Positions 43,687-52,115 are shown, counted from the first letter of the stretch. The stretch: 64,000 nucleotides of DNA from Pseudomonas nitroreducens (GCF_014204515.1 NZ_JACHLI010000037.1:6580-70579), one strand, 5' to 3'. Notes: a model not told the origin generated them from the letters alone. Program-made: numbers and translations.

Positions 43687-43727
43687 GTAAATAAATCTTC
43701 TGGACTGGCGGGCTTTGCCGCCGTGTT

Positions 43728-44216
43728 TCAGTCCGGGATGGGCAGGGTGAGGCTTTCCTTCACCTCTTCCATGACGATGTAGCTCTTGGATTCGCGCACG
43801 TGGGGCAGCTTGAGCAGGATGTCGCCCAGCAGCTTGCGGTAGGAGGCCATCTCGGAGATGCGCGCCTTCACCAGGTAGTCGAAGTGGCCCGAGACCAGGT
43901 GACACTCCAGCACGTGGGGCAGCTTGAGCACCGAGCGGCGGAAGTCCTCGAAGGTATCGCCGGACTTGTAGTCCAGGCTGATCTCGACGAACACCAGCAG
44001 GCTGGCCTTCAGGTACTGCGGGTTCAGCCGGGCGTTGTAGCCCATGATGATCCCTTCGCGCTCCAGCCGGCGCACGCGCTCGGTGCACGGTGTGGTGGAG
44101 AGGCCGACGCGCTCGCCCAGTTCGGTGAAGGAGATGCGACCTTCCTCCTGCAGGATGCGCAGGATATTGCGGTCGATCTTGTCCAGTTCGCGGCGGCTCT
44201 GATGCTGGGTTCTCAT
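43728..44216 (-). CDS. dadR: Lrp/AsnC family regulator DadR
   Basis: A 162-residue Lrp-type regulator. The N-terminal helix-turn-helix is ILQEEGRISFTELGERVGLS; the C-terminal RAM ligand domain includes HLVSGHFDYLVKARI. In P. aeruginosa the Lrp homologue at this locus, DadR, activates dadAX in response to alanine. The dad genes lie 3.7 kb away, beyond the ydbH cluster. A candidate operator is described at 47660-47686. It is divergent from ydbH. Confidence 0.9.
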   Translation of the reverse strand: MRTQHQSRRELDKIDRNILRILQEEGRISFTELGERVGLSTTPCTERVRRLEREGIIMGYNARLNPQYLKASLLVFVEISLDYKSGDTFEDFRRSVLKLPHVLECHLVSGHFDYLVKARISEMASYRKLLGDILLKLPHVRESKSYIVMEEVKESLTLPIPD

Positions 44217-44386
44217 GGGATGGCTCTGAAGTCGGCCGATTGGCCTTGGGGGAATGTCGGCAATATAGTCGGTTGTGCAGGGAATATCACTGGCAACCCT
44301 TGAACTTCCCGCGTCGGACGGCCAGCCTGTAGGCCAACGCTTCGCCCCTGCCGGGCGAAACCGCCTGTTTCCGCAGAGGCTTTCGC

Positions 44387-46951
44387 ATGTCGCTTCCCCG
44401 CCTGCGCACCGTTCTCCTGCTGCTGTTGCTGCTCCTGGCACTGGCGGTCGGTGCGGCGTGGCTGGCGGTTCCGCGTCTGCTGGCGAATGCCGGGGTGAGC
44501 ATCGAGCAGTGGCAGGGGCTGGGCGTTTCGCGCCAGGGATTGACGCTGCAGCGCCTTGCCCTGCAGCGCCAGACGCCGGACGGCGCGCGCCTGGCGGCCC
44601 AGCTGCAGGACCTGCGCGTCGGCTGGCCAGAACATGAAGACGGGCGCTGGCGACTGAAGGAGCTGGCCGCCGGCAACATCGACGTACGCCAATGGCCGGG
44701 GCAGGGGACGCCGGAGGAAGCTGCTGCACTGCCGGACATCGCGCAGCTCAACCGCTGGCTGGCGCTGCTGCCCGGACGGCTGGCGCTGGAGCGGGTGTTC
44801 CTCGAATTGCCCTGTGCCCGCGAGCAACGCTGCACCCTCAATGGCAGCGCGCATTGGCAGCAGTTGCAGGGCGGCGCCGCAGCACTGGGCGGCGAACTGC
44901 GCCAAGGTGGCCAGCAGCTGGCGTTCAACGGCCTGCTGCAACCCGGCGATGGCCAATGGCGGCTGCACTTGGACAGCTACCTGGACAACGACCCGCTGCT
45001 GTCCCTGGACTCCACCTGGGCACCCGCCAGCCGCCAGCTCAGCGGCAGTATTGCCAGCCCCGCCGTACCGCCGGTGCAGGCCGTGCGCAACTGGCTGGGC
45101 ATGTGGCTGCCGACGCCGAACCTGCCGCTGCCGATTCCTGAAGCCGGGCGCCTGCGCCTGAGTTGGGAGACTCGACTGGCCGGCGACGCCGCCTGGCCGG
45201 ACTGGCCCGGCCTGCGCGACGGTCGCGGCAGCATCGATCTCGCCCTGCAATTGCCGCAGCCCTGGCCGCTGCCGGGTGTGGGCAACCTGCAGGGCGATCT
45301 GCGGCTGATCGCCAGCGCAACCGACATCGGTTGGCGCCCTTCGGTGGTCAGCGGCGACCTGCGTCTTTCCGACCTTTACGGCGACTGGCTGCAGGCGCTG
45401 CCGGTCGGTCTGCGCCCGGCGCGCCTGACGTTGCACCTGGAGCCCGGCGTGGATGAAGAAGCCGGCAGCGTGCGCGCCGATCTTCGCGCGGTCGGCGCCG
45501 CCGATCTGCGTCTGCGTTCCCGTGTGGCGCTGCTGGAAGCCACGCCGCTGGCGCTGCAACTGAATGACTCGCGGCTGGAGGGCAAAATCCCGCACTTGGA
45601 GCTGGCCGGCCTGCGCGGCGACAACAGCCGCGTGGACCTGAGCTTCAATGCCCGCGCCGACCAGCAGGCGGCGCGCTTCGACTTCGCCGATGGCGCGCAA
45701 CTGCAGGTCGGCACGCTGTCTGGCCCGGCGTCGCTCAAGGCCAGCAAGCTCGCCGCCACGCTGGGCAAAGGCACGCTGTCCCTAGGTTACGCCAGCGAAG
45801 CGCCGCCGACGCTGCAACTCGATGCCCCGCTGAAACTCGCCCTGGGCGAACTGCGCCAGCCCCACGTCAAACCCTTGTCCTGGAACGCCATGGGCACTCT
45901 GGCGGCGAGCCTCGACGCCCAGCAGTTCAAGGGCCGGCTGCTGAACAGCGGCGGCCTGAATGCCGAAGTTGATCTGAACCATTCCACGAAGCAGGGTGTG
46001 GCCCTGGTCGCGCGGCAGCCGGAGTTCTTCCTGCGCACCGGCAACCCGCTGGAAAAATCCCTCGGCGACTGGCCGGGCCTGCTCAGCCTGAACAACGGCA
46101 AGGCCAGTCTCGACCTGAACTGGCGCCTGCCGCCGGGCAGCGCGCCGCAAAGCCTGGAGCTGAACCTGCGGGGCAGCGGGCTGGAAGGCGTCTACGACCG
46201 CAGCGAAGTCCATGGCCTCGACCTGCAGGCGAAGTTCCTGCTCAAGGGGTTGCAGATGGAGTTGCAGCTGCCACAGGTAAAAGTCGCCACGCTTAATCCA
46301 GGCGTCACGCTGGGGCCGCTGTCCCTGCAGGGCAACTACAAAGGCTCGCTGGACGCGCCGCTGGCCGGACGTGTCGACTGGCAACAGGCGGAGCTGGGGC
46401 TGTTCAACGGTCGCGCCTGGCTGCCGCCCGGCGCGGTGGATCTTTCCGCCCGCGGCCAGGGTCTGACCTTGAAGCTCGAAGGCCTGGCGCTGGAGGCGAT
46501 CCTCGCGGCCTATCCGGCGGAGGGCCTGTCGGGCAACGGCATCCTCGACGGCAACCTGCCGCTGGGCCTGAACGCCGGCAAGCTGGTGATTCACGGCGGC
46601 GAGGTGGCCGCGCGTGAGCCGGGCGTGCTGCAGTTCCGTTCGGCGAAGATCCAGGCGCTCGGTCAAAGCAACCCGGCCATGCAGCTGGTGGCCACGGCCA
46701 TCGACGATTTCCGCTACGACAAGCTGAGCAGCCGCGTGGATTATGATGAATCCGGCAAGCTGCTCCTCGCCCTCAGCCTGAGCGGGCGCAACCCCGCGCT
46801 GGAGCAGGGCCGGCCGATCAACCTTAACGTCAACCTGGAGGAGAACGTGCCCAAGCTGCTCACCAGCCTGCAACTGAGCGACCGGGTCAGCGACACCATC
46901 CGCAAGCGCGTGCAGGAACGCCTGCGCAACGACCCGACCGCCGCGCCATGA
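44387..46951 (+). CDS. ydbH: YdbH family AsmA-like intermembrane protein
   Basis: An 854-residue protein with one N-terminal membrane helix (about 7-28, Leu-rich) and a long repetitive beta-rich body, as in bridge-like lipid transfer proteins of the AsmA class. In E. coli YdbH spans the periplasm and shares a role with TamB and YhdP in moving phospholipids to the outer membrane. The C-terminal end (VNLEENVPKLLTSLQLSDRVSDTIRKRVQ, here by its core NLEENVPKLLTSL) is the conserved DUF-type tail. ynbE follows 19 bases later. Confidence 0.92.
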   Translation: MSLPRLRTVLLLLLLLLALAVGAAWLAVPRLLANAGVSIEQWQGLGVSRQGLTLQRLALQRQTPDGARLAAQLQDLRVGWPEHEDGRWRLKELAAGNIDVRQWPGQGTPEEAAALPDIAQLNRWLALLPGRLALERVFLELPCAREQRCTLNGSAHWQQLQGGAAALGGELRQGGQQLAFNGLLQPGDGQWRLHLDSYLDNDPLLSLDSTWAPASRQLSGSIASPAVPPVQAVRNWLGMWLPTPNLPLPIPEAGRLRLSWETRLAGDAAWPDWPGLRDGRGSIDLALQLPQPWPLPGVGNLQGDLRLIASATDIGWRPSVVSGDLRLSDLYGDWLQALPVGLRPARLTLHLEPGVDEEAGSVRADLRAVGAADLRLRSRVALLEATPLALQLNDSRLEGKIPHLELAGLRGDNSRVDLSFNARADQQAARFDFADGAQLQVGTLSGPASLKASKLAATLGKGTLSLGYASEAPPTLQLDAPLKLALGELRQPHVKPLSWNAMGTLAASLDAQQFKGRLLNSGGLNAEVDLNHSTKQGVALVARQPEFFLRTGNPLEKSLGDWPGLLSLNNGKASLDLNWRLPPGSAPQSLELNLRGSGLEGVYDRSEVHGLDLQAKFLLKGLQMELQLPQVKVATLNPGVTLGPLSLQGNYKGSLDAPLAGRVDWQQAELGLFNGRAWLPPGAVDLSARGQGLTLKLEGLALEAILAAYPAEGLSGNGILDGNLPLGLNAGKLVIHGGEVAAREPGVLQFRSAKIQALGQSNPAMQLVATAIDDFRYDKLSSRVDYDESGKLLLALSLSGRNPALEQGRPINLNVNLEENVPKLLTSLQLSDRVSDTIRKRVQERLRNDPTAAP

Positions 46952-46970
46952 CCGCAAGGAGAACCCAGCA

Positions 46971-47162
46971 ATGCGCCTGAGCGCCCTCATCTCCATCCTG
47001 CTCCTGGCCGCGCTGGCCCAGCGCTGCACGCCCACCGTGCAGCTGGCGGCGCCCAAGGAGCCGATCAACATCAACCTCAACGTGAAGATCGAGCACGAGA
47101 TCTATATCAAGGTCGACAAGGCGCTCGATGGCATCATCAACGAGAACAGCGGCCTGTTCTAA
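46971..47162 (+). CDS. ynbE: YnbE family outer-membrane lipoprotein
   Basis: A 63-residue protein. The mature part TPTVQLAAPKEPININLNVK and IEHEIYIKVDKAL is the YnbE signature. In E. coli YnbE is a lipoprotein that stacks beta strands onto the end of YdbH to reach the outer membrane. The lipidated Cys is C19, but the residue before it is Arg (AQRC), unusual for a lipobox. AGGAG precedes the ATG. It lies between ydbH and ydbL. Confidence 0.92.
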   Translation: MRLSALISILLLAALAQRCTPTVQLAAPKEPININLNVKIEHEIYIKVDKALDGIINENSGLF

Positions 47163-47174
47163 AGGAGCCTTTGC

Positions 47175-47519
47175 ATGAGATTGCACCGCAAACTGGGCGT
47201 CGCGCTGGTCGCCCTCTGCCTGAGCCTGCCAGTTATGGCCATGAGCCTGGAACAGGCGATGTCCGCCCTGGGCGGCGCCAAGTCCCAGGGGCTGGTCGGC
47301 GAGCAGGCCGACGGCTACCTGGGCGTCGTGAAGAACGGCGGCGACGCCTCCGACATTGCTGCGCAGATCAACGCCGCGCGCCGCGCCGAGTACCAGAAGG
47401 TCGCCAGCCAGAGCGGCGCCACCCTGAAAGACGTGGAATCCCTGGCCGGCAAGAAGGCCATCGAACGTACGCCGTCGGGGCAGTACGTGCAGGTCAATGG
47501 TCAGTGGGTGCGCAAGTAG
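47175..47519 (+). CDS. ydbL: YdbL family periplasmic protein
   Basis: A 114-residue protein with a signal peptide (about 1-23). The mature part has LGGAKSQGLVGEQADGYLGVV and a C-terminal NGQWVRK, as in YdbL/DUF1318. In E. coli YdbL helps control YnbE multimer assembly. AAAGGAG precedes the ATG. It completes the ydbH-ynbE-ydbL operon. Confidence 0.92.
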   Translation: MRLHRKLGVALVALCLSLPVMAMSLEQAMSALGGAKSQGLVGEQADGYLGVVKNGGDASDIAAQINAARRAEYQKVASQSGATLKDVESLAGKKAIERTPSGQYVQVNGQWVRK

Positions 47520-47880
47520 GCGCATCAAGGGGATTTCCCTGCTTGCCGCCGCCTGTCGCGGCGAGCGGGGAGGCTGGTCGCCAGAGCAGGTAATTCCCGC
47601 CGGCCTCGGTTCTCGCAAGAGAAGTTCTGGCCAATCCCTCTCCGTTCGCTATTTCCTCTGGATCTGGTGAAATTTTCGCCAGATCCTCGACCATCCGGTC
47701 TCGGGTTAAAATGCGCTAATCCTGGTGGATGTCCCTCCGTGAAAGCGACTTTTACCAGGAATTTTCGTCAAATACCCCGTAGCAATCAGTGAATATCGCT
47801 GAGCCTGACTTCCTATACTGCGCGCATCTACGTTCAGAATAAGAAACGTCTGCGCCCCCGGCGCGACGTAGGAGGCAAAG
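47520..47880. other. Regulatory region upstream of dadA
   Basis: 361 bases between ydbL and dadA. It holds a GC hairpin after ydbL (47542-47565, no T tract), a 27-bp near-perfect palindrome (47660-47686), a related half site near 47759-47768, and a likely -10 TATACT (47814-47819) with no good -35, as expected for an activator-dependent promoter. AATAAGAA (47838-47845) in the likely leader fits the Hfq/Crc pattern. Confidence 0.6.
47660..47686. promoter_or_regulatory. Candidate DadR/Lrp operator
   Basis: GGATCTGG, an 11-base AT-rich centre with AAATTTT, then CCAGATCC. Twelve of 13 base pairs match. The AT centre resembles Lrp sites. It is about 150 bases upstream of the presumed dadA transcription start. 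Confidence 0.5.
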
Positions 47881-49176
47881 ATGCGTGTTCTGGTGCTCGG
47901 CAGCGGTGTGATCGGTACCGCCAGTGCTTACTATCTCGCCCGTGCGGGCTTCGAAGTGGTGGTCGTCGACCGCCAGCCCGGCCCGGCCCTGGAGACCAGC
48001 TTCGCCAACGCAGGCCAGGTTTCCCCTGGCTACGCCTCGCCCTGGGCGGCTCCGGGCATTCCGCTCAAGGCCATGAAGTGGCTGCTGCAGACCCACGCGC
48101 CGCTGGCCATCCGCATGACCGGCGATCCCTTCCAGTACAGCTGGATGTGGCAGATGCTGCGCAACTGCAACGCCAAGAGCTACGCGGTGAACAAGGAGCG
48201 CATGGTGCGTCTGTCCGAGTACAGCCGCGACTGTCTCGACGAGCTGCGCGCAGAGACTGGCATCAGCTACGAAGCCCGTTCCCTGGGCACCACCCAGCTG
48301 TTCCGTACCCAGGCCCAGCTGGACGCCGCCGCCAAGGATATCTCGGTGCTGGAAAGCACCGGCGTTCCCTATGAAGTGCTCGACCGCGCCGGCATCGCCC
48401 GCGTCGAGCCGGCCCTGGCCAAGGTGGCCGACAAGCTGGTCGGCGCCCTGCGCCTGCCCAACGACCAGACCGGCGACTGCCAGATGTTCACCACCAAGCT
48501 GGCCGAAATGGCCAAGGCCCTGGGCGTGGAATTCCGCTTCGGCCAGGACATCCAGCGCCTGGACTTCGCCGGCGACCGCATCAACGGCGTGTGGGTCGAT
48601 GGCCAGCTGGTCACCGCCGACCGCTACGTGCTGGCGCTGGGCAGCTACTCGCCGCAGATGCTCAAGCCGCTGGGCATCGACGCCCCGGTGTACCCGCTCA
48701 AGGGCTACTCGCTGACCGTGCCGATCACCAACCCGGACATGGCGCCGACCTCGACCATCCTCGACGAGACCTACAAGGTCGCGATCACCCGCTTCGACCA
48801 GCGCATCCGCGTCGGCGGCATGGCGGAAATCGCCGGCTTCGACCTGTCGCTGAACCCGCGTCGCCGCGCCACCCTGGAAATGATCACCACCGACCTCTAC
48901 CCCGAAGGCGGCGATGTCAGCCAGGCAGAGTTCTGGACCGGCCTGCGCCCGGCCACCCCGGACGGCACCCCGATCGTCGGTGGCACCCGCTTCCGCAACC
49001 TGTTCCTCAACACCGGCCACGGCACCCTGGGCTGGACCATGGCCTGCGGCTCGGGCCGCTACCTGGCCGACCTGATGGCCAAGAAGCGCCCGCAGATCAG
49101 CACCGAAGGCCTCGACATCTCCCGCTACGGCTCTGCCTCGGAGGCCCACAATGGCCATCCAGCGCCTGCACACTAA
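47881..49176 (+). CDS. dadA: D-amino acid dehydrogenase DadA
   Basis: A 431-residue flavoenzyme of the inner membrane that oxidises D-alanine and other D-amino acids to 2-oxo acids, passing electrons to the quinone pool. The FAD motif is MRVLVLGSGVIGTASAYYLARAG, shown here by VLGSGVIGTASAYYLA. ETSFANAGQVSPGYASPWA and the C-terminal NTGHGTLGWTMACGSG are typical. AGGAGG precedes the ATG. The 3' end overlaps the RidA-like gene by 26 bases, so the two products are made together. Confidence 0.96.
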   Translation: MRVLVLGSGVIGTASAYYLARAGFEVVVVDRQPGPALETSFANAGQVSPGYASPWAAPGIPLKAMKWLLQTHAPLAIRMTGDPFQYSWMWQMLRNCNAKSYAVNKERMVRLSEYSRDCLDELRAETGISYEARSLGTTQLFRTQAQLDAAAKDISVLESTGVPYEVLDRAGIARVEPALAKVADKLVGALRLPNDQTGDCQMFTTKLAEMAKALGVEFRFGQDIQRLDFAGDRINGVWVDGQLVTADRYVLALGSYSPQMLKPLGIDAPVYPLKGYSLTVPITNPDMAPTSTILDETYKVAITRFDQRIRVGGMAEIAGFDLSLNPRRRATLEMITTDLYPEGGDVSQAEFWTGLRPATPDGTPIVGGTRFRNLFLNTGHGTLGWTMACGSGRYLADLMAKKRPQISTEGLDISRYGSASEAHNGHPAPAH

Positions 49177-49504
49177 CCAGCGCATGAGCCAGGTGGTCGT
49201 CCACAACGGCACGGTGTACCTCGCCGGCCAGGTGGCGGACGACCTCACGGCCGGGGTCGAGCAACAGACCCGCGAAGTCCTCGCCAGCGTCGAGCGCCTG
49301 CTCGAAGAGGCCGGTACCGACAAGTCGCGGGTGCTCTCGGCAACCATCTACCTGAAGGACGTCGCCGCCGACTTCGCCGGCATGAACGGCGTCTGGGACC
49401 AGTGGGTCCCGCAGGGCTGCGCTCCGGCGCGCGCCACCGTCCAGGCGGCGCTGTGCTACCCGGAAATCCTCGTCGAGGTTTCCATCGTCGCTGCACTGCC
49501 CTGA
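49151..49504 (+). CDS. RidA/YjgF superfamily protein linked to dadA
   Basis: A 117-residue protein of the RidA superfamily, more distant from canonical RidA. NGTVYLAGQVADDLTAGVEQQT and the Arg-containing CAPARATVQAALCYPEI match. The first product of D-amino acid oxidation is an imine, so a deaminase here would speed its hydrolysis; that role is inference from context. GGAGG lies 6 bases before the ATG, inside dadA. A terminator separates it from dadX. Confidence 0.9.
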   Translation: MAIQRLHTNQRMSQVVVHNGTVYLAGQVADDLTAGVEQQTREVLASVERLLEEAGTDKSRVLSATIYLKDVAADFAGMNGVWDQWVPQGCAPARATVQAALCYPEILVEVSIVAALP

Positions 49505-49515
49505 GTTTTTTGCGT

Positions 49516-49543
49516 GGCCCGGCCTGAGCGCCGGGTTTTTTTC
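49516..49543 (+). terminator. Terminator between the RidA-like gene and dadX
   Basis: Stem CCCGGC / GCCGGG followed by seven T residues. It would lower dadX expression relative to dadA or imply a separate dadX promoter. Confidence 0.8.
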
Positions 49544-49584
49544 GTCTGTCGTTCGTGTTCCACCCACCATAAGAGAGCCTTGCC

Positions 49585-50664
49585 ATGCGTCCCGCCCGTG
49601 CCCTGATCGACCTCGCTGCCCTGCGCCACAACTACCGCCTGGCCCGTGAAGTCACTGGCGCCCGAGCGCTGGCGGTGGTCAAGGCCGACGCCTACGGCCA
49701 TGGTGCGGTGGTCTGCGCCCGCGCACTGGAAGGTGAAGCCGACGGTTTCGCCGTGGCCTGCATCGAGGAGGCGCTGGAGCTGCGCGAAGCCGGCATCCGT
49801 GCGCCGATCCTGCTGCTCGAAGGCTTCTTCGAGGCCAGCGAACTGGAACTGATCGACACCCATGATTTCTGGTGCGTGGTGCACTCGGCCTGGCAACTGG
49901 AAGCTATCGAGCGCGCCCGTCCGAGCAAGCCGCTGACCCTCTGGCTGAAGATGGATTCGGGCATGCACCGCGTCGGCTTTTTCCCCCAGGACTACGCCGC
50001 CGCGCTGGCACGCCTGAAGGCGCTGCCCCACGTGGCCAAGGTCGTGCTGATGAGCCACTTCTCCCGCGCTGACGAGCTGGACTGCCCGCGCACCGAGGAG
50101 CAGGTCGCTGCCTTCCAGGCCGTACGCGAAGCCGCCGGCGAAGGCCACGAGATCAGCCTGCGCAATTCCCCCGGCATCCTCGGCTGGTCCGACGTGCCCA
50201 GCGACTGGGTACGCCCCGGCATCATGCTCTACGGCGCCACGCCCTTCGAACAGGCGCACCCGTTGGCCGACCAACTGCGCCCGGTGATGACCCTGGAATC
50301 CCAGGTCATCAGCATTCGCGAACTGCCAGCCGGCGAGCCGGTGGGCTATGGCGCGCGCTTCATCGCCGACCGCCCGGTGCGCGTCGGCGTGGTCGCCATG
50401 GGTTACGCCGACGGCTATCCGCGCCACGCGCCGGACGGCACGCCGGTATTCATTGACGGCAAGCCCAGCCGCATCATCGGCCGGGTGTCCATGGACATGC
50501 TCACCGTGGACCTGACCGACCTGCCGAACGCGGGCCTGGGCAGCCGCGTCGAGCTCTGGGGCCCGAACGTGCCTGCCAGCCAGCTCGCCGCCCTGTGCGG
50601 CAGCATTCCTTATCAGCTGTTCTGCAACCTCAAGCGGGTGCCGCGGGTCTACTCGGGCCAGTGA
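49585..50664 (+). CDS. dadX: Catabolic alanine racemase DadX
   Basis: A 359-residue PLP enzyme that interconverts L- and D-alanine, feeding DadA. The PLP lysine is K33 in AVVKADAYGHG and the opposing catalytic tyrosine is Y255 in GEPVGYGARF. SMDMLTVDLTD near the end is the C-terminal domain signature. The length fits the catabolic form rather than the essential Alr. It follows dadA-ridA-like after a terminator. Confidence 0.96.
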   Translation: MRPARALIDLAALRHNYRLAREVTGARALAVVKADAYGHGAVVCARALEGEADGFAVACIEEALELREAGIRAPILLLEGFFEASELELIDTHDFWCVVHSAWQLEAIERARPSKPLTLWLKMDSGMHRVGFFPQDYAAALARLKALPHVAKVVLMSHFSRADELDCPRTEEQVAAFQAVREAAGEGHEISLRNSPGILGWSDVPSDWVRPGIMLYGATPFEQAHPLADQLRPVMTLESQVISIRELPAGEPVGYGARFIADRPVRVGVVAMGYADGYPRHAPDGTPVFIDGKPSRIIGRVSMDMLTVDLTDLPNAGLGSRVELWGPNVPASQLAALCGSIPYQLFCNLKRVPRVYSGQ

Positions 50665-50749
50665 CGGATACCGCCCGTAAAGTTTGCGCAGGATCGTCGG
50701 GCGATCTGTTGTAAATACTGAACGGTGTTGCCATGATACGTGGCACTTG

Positions 50750-50780
50750 GAACCCGCTCGGCTCAAGCCGTTGCGGGTTC
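50750..50780 (+). terminator. Hairpin after dadX or in the pauR leader
   Basis: Outer stem GAACCCGC / GCGGGTTC with an inner CGGC/GCCG pair closing a TCAA loop. It lies 86 bases past dadX and 48 bases before the pauR start. A possible promoter (TTGTAA, 17 bases, CATGAT, near 50709-50737) is upstream of it, so it could be a leader structure. Confidence 0.55.
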
Positions 50781-50827
50781 TGCCTTTCAGAGCCTGCCTG
50801 ATCACAAGAATAAGGAGGACCCCACCC

Positions 50828-51376
50828 TTGGACGTCGGTGCTCGTCTGCAAGCCATCCGTAAGCTCAAAGGTTTGTCCCAGCGCGAACTCGCCAAACGGG
50901 CGGGTGTGACCAACAGCACAATCTCGATGATCGAGAAGAACAGCGTAAGCCCCTCCATCAGCTCGCTGAAGAAAGTGCTGGGTGGTATTCCGATGTCCCT
51001 GGTCGAGTTCTTCTCCCTCGATCTTGAGCAGAGCAGCAACACCCCGGTGGTCTACAAGGCAGACGAACTCAGCGACCTGTCCAGCGGCTCGATCATCATG
51101 AAGCTGATCGGCAAGGACTATCCCAGCCGTGCCATCACCCTGCTCGACGAGACCTATCCGCCGGGCTCCGATACCGGTGACGACATGTACGCCCACGAAG
51201 GCGAAGAGACCGGCGTGCTGGTCGAGGGCCGCCTGGAACTGACCGTCGGCGACGAAACCTTCGTCCTCGAATCCGGCGACAGCTACTATTTCGACAGCAC
51301 CAAGCCGCACCGCTTCCGCAACCCGTTCGAAGCTCCGGCTCGACTGATCAGCGCGACCACACCGGCAAATTTTTGA
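50828..51376 (+). CDS. pauR: Polyamine-responsive regulator PauR
   Basis: A 182-residue repressor with an XRE helix-turn-helix (GLSQRELAKRAGVTNSTISM) and a C-terminal cupin sensor domain (DDMYAHEGEETGVLVEG, later SGDSYYFDSTKPHRF). In P. aeruginosa PauR represses the gamma-glutamyl polyamine genes until putrescine or cadaverine binds. The start is TTG 50828 with AGGAGG 9 bases upstream, giving 182 residues. AAGAATAA just before the ribosome site fits the Hfq/Crc pattern. Confidence 0.92.
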   Translation: MDVGARLQAIRKLKGLSQRELAKRAGVTNSTISMIEKNSVSPSISSLKKVLGGIPMSLVEFFSLDLEQSSNTPVVYKADELSDLSSGSIIMKLIGKDYPSRAITLLDETYPPGSDTGDDMYAHEGEETGVLVEGRLELTVGDETFVLESGDSYYFDSTKPHRFRNPFEAPARLISATTPANF

Positions 51377-51548
51377 ACAGCCGGTAGGACCGGCCAGACC
51401 CGCTGCGACCTAATGCCGCAAGACCCCGCCAGAGGGTGCAATTGTTTCGAGCTCGCCGCCTTTGCCGTTATACTTGCGCCCGCTCGCGCGGCCCGAGACT
51501 GTGACTGCACCGCGACCGGGCGTGATAAGCCACGATGAGGGTGAAAGG

Positions 51549-51977
51549 GTGAACCTGATTAGAAAAATCCTGGCAGCCCAAGCTGCCGTACTGGCCCTGT
51601 GGGCAGTAAGCGTTCAGGCCGCGACCAACGATGACGCCATTGCCAAGCGCCTCGAACCTGTCGGCAAAGTCTGCGTCCAGGGCAAGGAATGCGAAGGCGT
51701 TGGTGCCGTTGCTTCTGCCGGTGGTGGCGGTGCGCCGCGTTCGGGCGAAGAGATTGTCGGCAAGGTCTGCACCAACTGCCACGGCAGCGGCCTGCTGGGC
51801 GCGCCGAAGGTTGGCGACAAGGCTGACTGGGGCAAGCGCGCGAAAGAGCAGGGCGGTATCGACGGCCTGCTGGCCAAGGCCATTTCGGGTATCAACGCCA
51901 TGCCGCCCAAAGGCACCTGCGCTGATTGCTCCGATGACGAGCTGAAAGCTGCGATTCACCACATGTCCGGCCTGTAA
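51549..51977 (+). CDS. cycB: Cytochrome c5
   Basis: A 142-residue periplasmic cytochrome with a signal peptide (ending SVQAA). The haem motif is C74-x-x-C77-H78 (CTNCH), and the axial Met is in NAMPPKG. A second Cys pair follows (GTCADC), typical of class I c5. An extra pair (CVQGKEC) precedes the haem site. It shuttles electrons between respiratory complexes. Start is GTG 51549. A bidirectional terminator follows. Confidence 0.92.
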   Translation: MNLIRKILAAQAAVLALWAVSVQAATNDDAIAKRLEPVGKVCVQGKECEGVGAVASAGGGGAPRSGEEIVGKVCTNCHGSGLLGAPKVGDKADWGKRAKEQGGIDGLLAKAISGINAMPPKGTCADCSDDELKAAIHHMSGL

Positions 51978-51992
51978 GCGCCGAGCTGTGCG

Positions 51993-52018
51993 AAAAAGCC
52001 GCCCAAGGGCGGCTTTTT
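51993..52018 (+). terminator. Terminator of cycB
   Basis: Stem AAAAAGCCGCCC / GGGCGGCTTTTT with a 2-base loop, 15 bases after the stop. Confidence 0.92.
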
Positions 52019-52115
52019 CATGCCCGGGATTTGTCGCCTCGCGTGTCGCGGGAGCAACTTTTGCGTAAAGCCGGTCCAAACTCCTGTCATTGAAGCGAAC
52101 CAGGAGGGAAGCCCG

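Noticed and set aside
47722..47734. 13-base match CTGGTGGATGTCC between the dadA and proE upstream regions (also near 57350)
   Set aside because: Several such 13-base matches are expected by chance in a 64-kb GC-rich window.
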